Below, piece after piece: positions 28,192 to 35,672 of a DNA stretch of 64,000 nucleotides; position 1 is the stretch's first letter; each line of letters starts with the position of its first letter. This DNA comes from DALYLB01 sp033763135 (lineage in GTDB: Bacteria > Acidobacteriota > Blastocatellia > RBC074): positions 1-64,000 of the forward strand of contig JANRKY010000370.1 of the NCBI GenBank assembly GCA_033763135.1. The letters are read 5' to 3'. The translations under genes and the position numbers were made by a program. The notes under the pieces are model-generated. The model worked only from the letters and a program-made list of their open reading frames with translations, did no database searches and was not told the DNA's origin.

Positions 28192-29553
28192 ATGATCTCA
28201 ATTCCACTTGGTCCTATTCCGGTCCGGCTGTTGCTGCTGCTGCTGCTCGCCGGCGGGCTCGGCGTTCTGGGCTGGTCGGTCGCGCGCACGGCAATCGGCG
28301 ACAGCGTGATGACGTTCGTGCAGCGCGCGCCCAATCTGTCCGCCGAGGCCCGGATCGAGGGCGCCGATATGGCGGCCCGCTATTCGCCGGGCGACCCGCT
28401 GATTCACTGGCAGCGCGGCGGCGTCTATCTGAATGCCGCCAATGAAGAGCTGGAAGAGGCGCGCCTGCCCACGGCCCTCGCGGAGCTGCGCCAGGCCGCG
28501 CGGCTGAGCCCCGACGATTACCGCGTCTGGATGGCGCTCGGACGCGCGGAAGATCGCAGCGGCGACACGGGCCAGGCCCGGCAGGCCTTCGAGCGCGCAG
28601 TCGCGCTCGCGCCGCGCCACTTCGATCCGCGGTGGGCCTTCGGCAATCACCTGCTGCGCGCCGGGGATCGCGACGCCTCCTTCGCGCAGATGCGCCTCGC
28701 GCTTGGCTATCGCCCCTCGGCGCTGCCGCTGATCTTCGATTATGCCTGGAACGCGTTCAACGGCGACGGCAAGGCCATCGCCGCCGCGCTCAATCCGCCC
28801 GACGATCTGAAACCGCAGATGATCGCCCTGATGATCGAACGCGGACGCGCGGACGATGCCATGGAACTGTGGCGCGCCCTCGCCGCGCCAACCCCGAACG
28901 ACGTTCAGCGCGTCTCCGAGGCCATGGTCAATGCCGGCCGCTTCGGCGCCGCCTGGCGTATCTGGAGCACCGCCAATCTCCCCGATCGGCCCTCCGCCGA
29001 TGCGGATTCGCTGCTCTCCAACGGCGGCTTCGAACGCGCGGTCCCGCTCAACGCGGCCGCCCCCTTCCTCACGTGGCGGCTGACGCCCGGCGGCCTCTTC
29101 AAACCAACGCTGGACCGGAAATTTGTCTACGAAGGAAAACAGGCGCTTCGCGTCGGCCTCGATGTCGGCGACAATCTCGCCTTCACGATCGCCACCCAGG
29201 TCGTCCCGGCCAAACCCTCGACCTCCTATCAACTGACCTTCCAGCTTCGATATGAGGACCTGGAATCGCTCAGCACGCCCTTTGTCGAACTCTACGACCC
29301 CGCCCTCGAAGTCGGCGTCGGCGGACGACCGCGCGTCGCAACGGCGCAGATCGACCTCCGAACCGACGCCGTCGAGGCCAATGAGACGAAATGGATCCCC
29401 TACACTCTCGATCTGACCACAGCCGCCGCAACCGAGGCCCTCAAGGTCCGCATCATCCGCCTCCCCTGCTCCAGTTCGCCCTGCCCCATCAACGGCCGCC
29501 TCTGGTTCGACGATTTCAAACTCACCGAATTGCGCCCGTCGGGCGGCCGCTGA
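28192..29553 (+). CDS. Membrane-anchored TPR protein with C-terminal carbohydrate-binding-like domain
   Basis: A 453-residue protein. One N-terminal membrane helix (LLLLLLLAGGLGVLGWSVA, about 11-30) is followed by TPR-like helices (about 70-170, e.g. ALAELRQAARLSPDDYRVWM and the next AFERAVALAPRHFDP). A C-terminal beta-rich region (about 275-450, LLSNGGFERAVPLN ... LWFDDFKLTEL) has the layout of a carbohydrate-binding or discoidin-like module. It probably works in the periplasm as an assembly or scaffolding partner in polysaccharide export; that is inference from context. The upstream frame to 27892 crosses the inverted repeat and is not used; the ATG at 28192 lacks a clear ribosome-binding site. 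Confidence 0.82.
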   Translation: MISIPLGPIPVRLLLLLLLAGGLGVLGWSVARTAIGDSVMTFVQRAPNLSAEARIEGADMAARYSPGDPLIHWQRGGVYLNAANEELEEARLPTALAELRQAARLSPDDYRVWMALGRAEDRSGDTGQARQAFERAVALAPRHFDPRWAFGNHLLRAGDRDASFAQMRLALGYRPSALPLIFDYAWNAFNGDGKAIAAALNPPDDLKPQMIALMIERGRADDAMELWRALAAPTPNDVQRVSEAMVNAGRFGAAWRIWSTANLPDRPSADADSLLSNGGFERAVPLNAAAPFLTWRLTPGGLFKPTLDRKFVYEGKQALRVGLDVGDNLAFTIATQVVPAKPSTSYQLTFQLRYEDLESLSTPFVELYDPALEVGVGGRPRVATAQIDLRTDAVEANETKWIPYTLDLTTAAATEALKVRIIRLPCSSSPCPINGRLWFDDFKLTELRPSGGR

Positions 29554-29806
29554 CTCGCCGCCCGATCATCGCCGACACGCGCACCTCAGAATTCCCTCAT
29601 TCGGCCGGCCCTTCTTCTTTCATTAATGCCATTCCCATGACGGCGCGAAGCATGTAGAATTCCGAGCATTGTTGCGGGAAGAGACCGTCAAAGTTCATCT
29701 GTTCGTTCAAGACCTGTTGCCCTGAAAATTGTCCTGATCGTTCCAGACACCACGGTGAACTTCGATTCCTCAATTTTGATATAACCTGAAAGAGAGAGAG
29801 CTGCAC
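29554..29806. other. Intergenic region upstream of the small membrane protein
   Basis: No gene is seen. At 29756-29785 there is a weak sigma-70-like pair (TGAACT, 18-nt spacer, TATAAC) that would start transcription just before the structured leader at 29807. Confidence in the promoter is low. Confidence 0.35.
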
Positions 29807-29859
29807 CGGCAAGCCCTCCGTCTGCCTGCGGGCCGACAGGGAAAGAGTGGGCGTTGCCG
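29807..29859 (+). promoter_or_regulatory. Structured 5' leader of unknown type
   Basis: The RNA can form an outer stem (CGGCAAGCCC 29807-29816 with GGGCGTTGCCG 29849-29859). Inside it is a second stem (GTCTGCC 29820-29826 with GGCCGAC 29831-29837, one mismatch) capped by UGCG. A purine-rich strand, AGGGAAAGAGT, joins them on the 3' side. It ends 18 nt before the ATG at 29878, close to the GAGG ribosome-binding site. It does not match the cyclic-di-GMP riboswitch consensus that I know. Confidence 0.45.
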
Positions 29860-29877
29860 TTGCGTTGAGGTTTCTTT

Positions 29878-30240
29878 ATGATCCCCGAAGTGTCTGTTGA
29901 AGAGAACGATCGTTCCATGAGCGGCGCGCCGCCGCTCTCTGCGCTGTTGATTCTTCCGGTTCCGAAGACCGAACCGAAGAAGAAAAACTCGATCTGGATC
30001 AGTTTCATGAACGATCTCATGCTGCTGCTCCCGATCTTCGGCGCGCTGCTCGGCTATATGCTGCTGGCGGGCCAGGCGCCTTTTGTCGGCGCCGTGCTCG
30101 TGACGGTCTGTCCGATCATCCTGCTCGTCCGGCTGCATGGCATCTATCTGATGCGCCAGGAACGCAGACAGGTCGCCGCGCTGGAACGCTGGTATCGCGC
30201 GTATCGCGCGGAGTACGAGAACATCTGGAAAACGCAATGA
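29878..30240 (+). CDS. Small two-helix membrane protein of the polysaccharide locus
   Basis: A 120-residue protein I do not recognise. About 50 polar residues (with KTEPKKKNS) are followed by two adjacent membrane helices (LMLLLPIFGALLGYMLLAG and FVGAVLVTVCPIILLVRLH) and a basic/aromatic tail (RWYRAYRAEYENIWKTQ). The N-terminus is predicted cytoplasmic from the lysine cluster. A GAGG ribosome-binding site lies 7 nt upstream and a folded leader lies before that. Position between the TPR protein and an O-antigen ligase homologue suggests an accessory role in glycan export or polymerisation. Confidence 0.7.
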   Translation: MIPEVSVEENDRSMSGAPPLSALLILPVPKTEPKKKNSIWISFMNDLMLLLPIFGALLGYMLLAGQAPFVGAVLVTVCPIILLVRLHGIYLMRQERRQVAALERWYRAYRAEYENIWKTQ

Positions 30241-30248
30241 ATAATCCA

Positions 30249-30317
30249 TCCACGAATTCACACGAAGAGACACGAAGACGAGGCTTTCCTTCGTGTTTCT
30301 TCGTGTAGCTTCGTGGA
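30249..30317. repeat. Tandem-unit inverted repeat, CACGAAG class
   Basis: The left arm 30249-30277 (tccacgaattcacacgaaga...) pairs with the right arm 30289-30317 (...tcgtgtagcttcgtgga). It starts 8 nt after the stop codon at 30240 and ends 8 nt before the ribosome-binding site of the next gene. It is the same class as 10809-10882 and 42820-42900. Confidence 0.85.
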
Positions 30318-30325
30318 CGATTTCC

Positions 30326-30332
30326 TGAGGAG
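30326..30332 (+). promoter_or_regulatory. Ribosome-binding site that points to an ATT start
   Basis: TGAGGAG at 30326-30332 is followed by six cytosines and ATT at 30339. The frame from this ATT is open. The next conventional start (GTG at 30381) has no ribosome-binding site and would cut off the first membrane helix. Confidence 0.55.
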
Positions 30333-30338
30333 CCCCCC

Positions 30339-31637
30339 ATTCTCGAAAAGATCATTTACGTTGCCCTCCTGATCCTGCTGGTGCTGACGCCGCTGCCTTA
30401 TGGCGCGGTTGAGGCGTGGTCCGTTGCGCTGTGGGAGGTGTGCGTCTTCGGCGTGGTGCTGCTCTGGGGAGTTCACACGGCCATCGAGGGCCGGTGGACG
30501 CTGGCCGCCAATCCGCTGGCGCTGCCGATGCTTGCGCTGCTGGCGGTCGCCCTCGTTCAAATCTATCCGTCGGCGTCGAATTCGCGCGGCGCCATCAGCT
30601 ATGACGCGTACGTCACGCGGCAGGTCGCCATCAAGCTCTTCGCCTCGCTCTGTTTCTTTCTGCTCTTCGCGACCTTCGTCAAGAACGACGCGCGGCGATA
30701 TACGGCGGCGCATGTAATCATCGGCGTCTGCGTCTTCATCGCGCTGGTCGGAATCGGGCAGAGCCTGATCGGCAAGGCGCTTTGGCAGCGGGGGACGTTC
30801 GGCCCCTTCGTCAACCGCAATCATTTCGCGGGCTTTCTGGAAATGGGCGTGGGGGTGGCCGGCGGATTGATTCTGAGCCGCACGGTTCGGCGCGAATGGC
30901 TGGCGATCTATATCAGTTGCGCGCTGGCGATGTGCGCGGGGATCGTGCTGTCGGCCTCACGCGGCGGCGTGCTGGCGCTGGCCGCGGAGGTCGTCTTTCT
31001 CGCGGTGATCGCGATCCCGAATTTCATCTCCAGCCAGCGCGAAGGGGGCAACCGCAGACTGGCGGTTGTGCTCCGCGCCGCCGCCGCGCTGGTGCTCGGA
31101 TTCGGCGCGATCATCGGCTCGCTCTTTCTGGTCGGGTCGGAAGGACTGATCGAGAACATCGGCCAGTCGAAGAGCGAGATCCAGGGAGAGCTGCCGGCCG
31201 GCGAACGATTCAGCCGGCGCGACATCTGGAGCGCCACCGCCGGCCTGATCAAGGACCATCCGATGCTCGGCGTCGGCCTCGGCGCCTTTCAGTTCGCGTA
31301 CACCCGCTACGACCAGAGCTCCGGCACGCAGCGCGTCGAGCAATCGCATAACGACTATCTGCAGATCGTGGCCGATGCGGGATTCGTCGGCGGCGCGCTC
31401 GCCCTGCTCTTTCTGCTGCTGCTCTTCATCAGGGGCTTTTCGGCCGCGCAATCCCGCGATCGACAGAAACGGGCGATCGTCCTCGGCGCCCTCACGGGCT
31501 GCTTCGCGATCGCCGTCCACAGCTTCGTCGAATTCAATCTTCAGATCACCGCCAACGCCCAGCTCTTCCTCGCTCTCTGCGCCCTGGCCACGCCCGACCG
31601 ACGCCGCCACGAAACGGAAGACGAAGATAGCGAATAA
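30339..31637 (+). CDS. O-antigen ligase-like membrane protein, probable ATT start
   Basis: A protein of about 432 residues with 10-12 membrane helices of the O-antigen ligase (Wzy_C) family. Conserved features are the LSASRGGVLAL turn and, after the main periplasmic loop, QSHNDYLQIVADAGFVGG with the family histidine. It is a second homologue of the protein at 6620-8005. One may polymerise and the other ligate, or they may serve different glycans. The start is proposed at ATT 30339, giving a first helix KIIYVALLILLVLTPLPYG after a good ribosome-binding site. GTG 30381 is the conservative alternative. The gene is convergent with pepA; an inverted repeat starts 3 nt after its stop. Confidence 0.85.
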   Translation: MLEKIIYVALLILLVLTPLPYGAVEAWSVALWEVCVFGVVLLWGVHTAIEGRWTLAANPLALPMLALLAVALVQIYPSASNSRGAISYDAYVTRQVAIKLFASLCFFLLFATFVKNDARRYTAAHVIIGVCVFIALVGIGQSLIGKALWQRGTFGPFVNRNHFAGFLEMGVGVAGGLILSRTVRREWLAIYISCALAMCAGIVLSASRGGVLALAAEVVFLAVIAIPNFISSQREGGNRRLAVVLRAAAALVLGFGAIIGSLFLVGSEGLIENIGQSKSEIQGELPAGERFSRRDIWSATAGLIKDHPMLGVGLGAFQFAYTRYDQSSGTQRVEQSHNDYLQIVADAGFVGGALALLFLLLLFIRGFSAAQSRDRQKRAIVLGALTGCFAIAVHSFVEFNLQITANAQLFLALCALATPDRRRHETEDEDSE

Positions 31638-31640
31638 ATC

Positions 31641-31926
31641 GTTTGGAGTTCCGCCTTCAGGCGGTCGGTCTCGCGCCGGAGACGGACCGCCTGAAGGCCA
31701 ATAGCATTAAGATAAGCAAGAAGAGGACCTCACGCGAAGACGCAAAGAAGAGTGACCTCCTGGTGTTCTTCCTCTTCGCGTTCTTTCTTTTCACCCCCGC
31801 TGGCCGCGCGGCTCGCGGGATTTCAGAATCGAAAGCAAAGACGCGAAGAAGACTTGCTTCTTTCCACTTCGCGATTTCGCGTGAGGCTAAACTTAACGCC
31901 ACTGGCCTGAAGGCGGAACTCCAAAC
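31641..31926. repeat. Nested inverted repeats filling a convergent intergenic region
   Basis: An exact 22-bp inverted pair (31641-31662 with 31905-31926, core GGAGTTCCGCCTTCAGGC) bounds the element, with a further GCCTTCAGGCGGTC/GACCGCCTGAAGGC hairpin at its left end. Inside lies a second set of a different class, with cacgcgaagacgcaaagaag-type units (31730-31760, 31838-31852) and complements (31775-31785, 31857-31883). It fills the whole gap between an O-antigen ligase gene and pepA, starting 3 nt after one stop and ending 1 nt before the other. Confidence 0.85.
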
Positions 31927-31927
31927 G

Positions 31928-33403
31928 TTACCCGCAAACCAGCGTGACCAGCGTCCGCACGCAGACGCCGGAGGGGCCGACGGCGAGATGCGGTTTGCCG
32001 TTCTCGTTCCAGGCGGTGCCGGCGATGTCGAGGTGCGCCCAGGGGACATCGTCGACGAACTCGCGGAGAAAATAGGCGGCGGTGATGGTGCCGGCGCGGC
32101 GTCCTCCGACGTTCTTGATGTCGGCGATCTCGCTCTTGATCTGTTCGCGATATTCGGGCGTCAGCGGAAGCTGCCAGAGCTTCTCGCCGGCGCGCTTGCC
32201 GGCGGCGATGACGTCGTCGATCCACTGCTGATTGTTGCCGAGGATGGCGACATAGACATCGCCGAGCGCGATCGAGACCGCGCCGGTCAGGGTGGCGAGA
32301 TCGACGATCCGCGTCGCGCCGAGCTTGCGGGCATAGCTGATCGCATCGCACAGAATCAGGCGGCCTTCGGCATCGGTGTTGATGACCTCGATCGTCTTGC
32401 CCGACATCGAACGAACGACGTCGCCGGGCCGCTGCGCGCGGCCGCCGGGCATGTTCTCGACCGCCGGCACGATCCCGAGCACGTTGACCGCGGGCTTGAG
32501 CTGCGCGATCGCGCGCATGGCCGCGATCGTCGTCGCGCCGCCCGCCATGTCGTACTTCATCTTCTCCATCCCGTCCGCGGGCTTGATCGAGATGCCGCCC
32601 GTGTCGAACGTCACGCCCTTGCCGACGATCGCAATGGTCTCGCTCGATTCCGTCTTCGGCGCATAGCGAAGGACGATCAGCTTGGCGGGTTCGGCGCTTC
32701 CCTGCGCGACGCCCAGCAGCGAGCCCATGCCGAGCTCCTTCATCTGCGCCTCTTCGAGAACCTCGAATTCGAGGCCATAGGTCTTTGCGGTCTCTTCGGC
32801 CTTGCGCGCCAGTTCGGACGGCGTCATCAGATTGCTCGGCTCATTGATCACCTCGCGGCCGAAGTTGGCCGCCTCGGCGATGATCCGGCCGCGCTCGCTT
32901 CCCCGCCGGGCCTCTTCGAGCTCGCCTTCCGCGGCGATGAGCGACAGCGTCTCCAGATGGCTCTCGGTCTTGTCGCTCGTGTGATACTTGTCCGGATCGA
33001 ACAGCGACAACAGCGCCCCTTCCGTCGCCGCCTGCGCGCTCTCCGAAGCCGGCAGCGACCAGCGGCAGAGCAGCGCGATGTTCCGCGCCTTCTTCCCCCG
33101 CAGCGTTCGCGTCGCCGCCCCCGCCAGCCGGCGCACGGCATCCGACGTGAACTCCGCCTCCTTGCCCCCGCCCAGCAGCAGCAACCGCCGCGTCTTCAGC
33201 CCCGCCGGATTGTGGATGTACGCGCTCTCTCCCGACTTCCCCGCGAACTCCCCCGTCTCGATCAGCGACGCAATCACGCCCTGCGTCGCCCGGTTCAGCT
33301 CGCCCGCCACGCCCGCCTCCAACGACTGCCCCTCGAAAATCACGGCGACCAGCGCGTCGCCCTCCACCTCTTCGAACCTGCCTGCAATTGCTTTTACGTC
33401 CAT
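31928..33403 (-). CDS. pepA: Leucyl aminopeptidase (M17 family)
   Basis: A 491-residue cytosolic metallo-aminopeptidase that removes N-terminal residues in peptide turnover. The C-terminal catalytic domain carries GKGVTFDTGG at 261-270, providing metal and substrate contacts, and the M17 signature NTDAEGRL at 342-349. The N-terminal domain (about 1-160) is the variable macro-like domain. Length is normal. The start MDVKAIAG at 33403 has an AGGGG ribosome-binding site. The frame extends further upstream only through an inverted repeat (33418-33556) and is not used. Its stop lies against the inverted repeat at 31641-31926. Confidence 0.94.
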   Translation of the reverse strand: MDVKAIAGRFEEVEGDALVAVIFEGQSLEAGVAGELNRATQGVIASLIETGEFAGKSGESAYIHNPAGLKTRRLLLLGGGKEAEFTSDAVRRLAGAATRTLRGKKARNIALLCRWSLPASESAQAATEGALLSLFDPDKYHTSDKTESHLETLSLIAAEGELEEARRGSERGRIIAEAANFGREVINEPSNLMTPSELARKAEETAKTYGLEFEVLEEAQMKELGMGSLLGVAQGSAEPAKLIVLRYAPKTESSETIAIVGKGVTFDTGGISIKPADGMEKMKYDMAGGATTIAAMRAIAQLKPAVNVLGIVPAVENMPGGRAQRPGDVVRSMSGKTIEVINTDAEGRLILCDAISYARKLGATRIVDLATLTGAVSIALGDVYVAILGNNQQWIDDVIAAGKRAGEKLWQLPLTPEYREQIKSEIADIKNVGGRRAGTITAAYFLREFVDDVPWAHLDIAGTAWNENGKPHLAVGPSGVCVRTLVTLVCG

Positions 33404-33417
33404 CTCGAAACCCCTGA

Positions 33418-33556
33418 TTAATTGATAATTGATAGTTGATAGTTGATAGTACGAAACCCGCGTCGAACGTTGATTTGACGTTGAAATCCGAATCGGACCG
33501 AGCCCATCGCGCCTGCACGCGATCAATTGTCAATTGCCAATTGTCAATTATCAACG
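33418..33556. repeat. Tandem-unit inverted repeat, AATTGATA class, overlapping the smpB stop
   Basis: The left arm 33418-33450 consists of TTGATA(A/G) heptamers (ttgataattgatagttgata...). The right arm 33521-33556 carries their complements (caattgtcaattgccaattg...). A 70-nt unrelated spacer separates them. The right arm contains the TGA stop and last two codons of smpB. Confidence 0.85.
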
Positions 33557-34026
33557 TCTCTCGACCGGCTCTTGAGCGCCGCGCGCGCTTCGCGTTCCTG
33601 CGTCTTTTTGGTTTCGGTTTCGCGTTTATCGTAGAGCTTCTTGCCCTTGGCGATCGCGAGTTCGCATTTGATGAGATTGCCCTTGAAATAGAGCCTGGTC
33701 GGGATGAGGGTCAACCCCTTCTCCTGAATCTTGGATTGAAGCCGGAAGATCTCGCGTTTGTGCAGCAGCAGCCGGCGCTCGCGCACGGGGTCGTGGTTCT
33801 GGCGATTGCCGTGCGAATAGTGGCTGATGTGCGCGTTGAGCAGCCACGCCTGTCCATTCTCGACCCGGGCATACGCCTCTTTCAGATTGACGCGGCCGGC
33901 GCGCGCCGATTTGACTTCGGTCCCCGTCAACTGAATGCCCGATTCGTAGGTTTCGAGGATATGGTAATTGTGATAGGCGTCCCGATTCGTCGTAATGATC
34001 TTCAGTTCCTGTGTCTTTTCAGCCAT
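33544..34026 (-). CDS. smpB: SsrA-binding protein SmpB
   Basis: A 160-residue RNA-binding protein that delivers tmRNA to stalled ribosomes. Family marks are ATYHNYHILE-type text near 13-25 (here DAYHNYHILETYESGI), GTEVKSARAGRVNLKEAY, HISHYSHGN and RERRLLLHKREI. The basic tail (KRETETKKTQEREARAALKSR) is the part that mimics a codon-anticodon helix. The last two codons and the stop fall inside an inverted repeat. It follows gpsA by 8 nt on the same strand. No tmRNA gene was seen in the window. Confidence 0.96.
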   Translation of the reverse strand: MAEKTQELKIITTNRDAYHNYHILETYESGIQLTGTEVKSARAGRVNLKEAYARVENGQAWLLNAHISHYSHGNRQNHDPVRERRLLLHKREIFRLQSKIQEKGLTLIPTRLYFKGNLIKCELAIAKGKKLYDKRETETKKTQEREARAALKSRSRDVDN

Positions 34027-34034
34027 TGAAAACG

Positions 34035-35039
34035 CTACATCCTCTCGGCCTTGAGCGGCCGTTCCATCAATTCGACCATCAGGTCGCGGGGGCTTTTCCC
34101 CTCATAAAGCATCTGGTAGACGCCGGTGGTAATGGGCATTTCGACGTCGAGCCGGCGGGCGAGTTCGCAGGCGGCCCGGGCGGTCTTGACGCCCTCGGCG
34201 ACTTCGCGCATCTCGCTGACGATCTCCTGCAGGTTGCGCCCGCGTCCGAGCTCGAAGCCTACGCGGCGATTGCGGGAGAGATTGCCGAAACAGGTCAGGA
34301 CGAGATCGCCCATGCCGGCGAGCCCCGCGAGGGTTTCGGGCCGTCCGCCCATTGGCGCCGCGAGCCGCGTGATTTCGGCCAGACCGCGCGTGACGAGCGC
34401 GGCCGCGCTATTGTAGCCCAATCCGAGGCCGGCGACCGCTCCCGTCGCGATCGCCATGACGTTTTTCACCGCGCCGCCGATCTCGACGCCGACCACATCG
34501 TTGTTGGTGTAGACGCGGAACCGGCTGGTGGAGAGCGCCTGTTGAACGGTCGCCGCCCAGCCCTGCGAGTGGGAGGCGGCGACGATGGCCGTCGGTTGAT
34601 CGGCGGCCACCTCCGCGGCGAAGCTCGGGCCGGAGAGCGCGACATAGCGCGGCTCGAAATGGTCGTGCAGCACGTCGCGCACGACCTCTTCCATGCGCAT
34701 GCCGGTCTCGATCTCGATTCCCTTGGCCGCGCTGACGAAGATCATCTGCGGCCGCAGCGCCGGCAGCATCTGTCCGAAGACCTCGCGGCAGACATGCGAG
34801 GGAACGACGACGAGCACGATCTCGGCCTCGTCGAGCGCCTCGGCCAGTTCGTTCGTCGGCGCGATCGATTCCGGCAGCGCGAAGCCGGGCAGATAGACTG
34901 GATTCTCCCGCTGCCGCCGCAGCGCGTCCGCGACCTCCGCGCTGTGCGCCCACAGACGGACCTCGTTCCCGCCGCGCGCCGCCACCAGCGCCAGCGCCGT
35001 GCCATAACTGCCCGCGCCGATGATCGCGATCTTTTTCAT
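34035..35039 (-). CDS. gpsA: Glycerol-3-phosphate dehydrogenase [NAD(P)+]
   Basis: A 334-residue cytosolic enzyme that reduces dihydroxyacetone phosphate to sn-glycerol 3-phosphate for phospholipid synthesis. The Rossmann motif GAGSYGTAL is at 8-16. The catalytic-lysine region GGAVKNVMAIATG and the substrate loop GLAGMGDLVLTCFG are present. The start at 35039 is fixed by the 4-nt overlap with the plsY stop, which puts the enzyme making glycerol 3-phosphate next to the acyltransferase that uses it. Confidence 0.96.
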   Translation of the reverse strand: MKKIAIIGAGSYGTALALVAARGGNEVRLWAHSAEVADALRRQRENPVYLPGFALPESIAPTNELAEALDEAEIVLVVVPSHVCREVFGQMLPALRPQMIFVSAAKGIEIETGMRMEEVVRDVLHDHFEPRYVALSGPSFAAEVAADQPTAIVAASHSQGWAATVQQALSTSRFRVYTNNDVVGVEIGGAVKNVMAIATGAVAGLGLGYNSAAALVTRGLAEITRLAAPMGGRPETLAGLAGMGDLVLTCFGNLSRNRRVGFELGRGRNLQEIVSEMREVAEGVKTARAACELARRLDVEMPITTGVYQMLYEGKSPRDLMVELMERPLKAERM

Positions 35040-35659
35040 GACCTGGCCGCGGCGCCGAATCGATTCTCGGTCCCGGCCTGCAGACGCCGGATGTTCTCGC
35101 GATGCTTGGCGATGATCACGGCCGACGACGCGCAGAGCGCGGTCATGATCGGAGCGATCCCGGGCGTCGGCTCCAACCACAGATGCACTCCCAAGGTCCA
35201 GAGCGGGATGAAGGCCGCGGCGACGACCGATCCCAGCGAAACATATCGCGTCCGCAAGAAGATCCCCAAGAAGATCGCAAAGGCCGCCAGCACCGCCCAC
35301 GGCACGATCGCCAGAAAGACCCCCAGCCCCGTGGCCACTCCCTTCCCCGCCTTGAACTTCAACCAGACAGGAAAACAATGCCCGATCACCGCCAGCACGG
35401 CGGCGCCCGCGACGACCCACGAGGTCCCGGCCTCGCCCGTCAGCCGGCGCGCGACCCAGACGGCGGCAAATCCCTTCACGGCGTCGAGCGCCAACGTGAC
35501 GATCCCTGCCGCCTTGCCCGCCTTGCGAGAGACGTTGGTGGCGCCCGTCCCCCCGCTGCCGGTTTCGCGCACGTCCGCGCCGCTCTTGAGCCGGACGATC
35601 AGAAACCCGAAGGGAATCGAGCCGAGCAGATAGGCGATGATCAGGGCAAGGGCATTCAT
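35036..35659 (-). CDS. plsY: Acyl-phosphate:glycerol-3-phosphate acyltransferase PlsY
   Basis: A 207-residue integral membrane enzyme that makes lysophosphatidic acid from acyl phosphate. The three family loops are visible: GSIPFGFLIVRLKSGADVRETGSGGTGATNVSR, HCFPVWLKFKAGKGVATGLG and KHRENIRRL (sequences given in part; residues about 13-44, 92-111 and 188-196). There are about five to six membrane segments. It overlaps gpsA by 4 nt and follows cinA by 13 nt, forming a compact phospholipid pair. Confidence 0.95.
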   Translation of the reverse strand: MNALALIIAYLLGSIPFGFLIVRLKSGADVRETGSGGTGATNVSRKAGKAAGIVTLALDAVKGFAAVWVARRLTGEAGTSWVVAGAAVLAVIGHCFPVWLKFKAGKGVATGLGVFLAIVPWAVLAAFAIFLGIFLRTRYVSLGSVVAAAFIPLWTLGVHLWLEPTPGIAPIMTALCASSAVIIAKHRENIRRLQAGTENRFGAAARS

Positions 35660-35672
35660 GACGTTTCTCTCG

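Noticed and set aside
29807..29859. Cyclic-di-GMP class I riboswitch
   Set aside because: The leader has a GAAAG stretch but lacks the conserved GGGACGCAAAGCC-type segment and the two parallel stems of that class.
33404..33543. tmRNA gene next to smpB
   Set aside because: The region is an inverted repeat plus plain spacer; no tRNA-like acceptor/T-arm or Ala-tag frame could be found.
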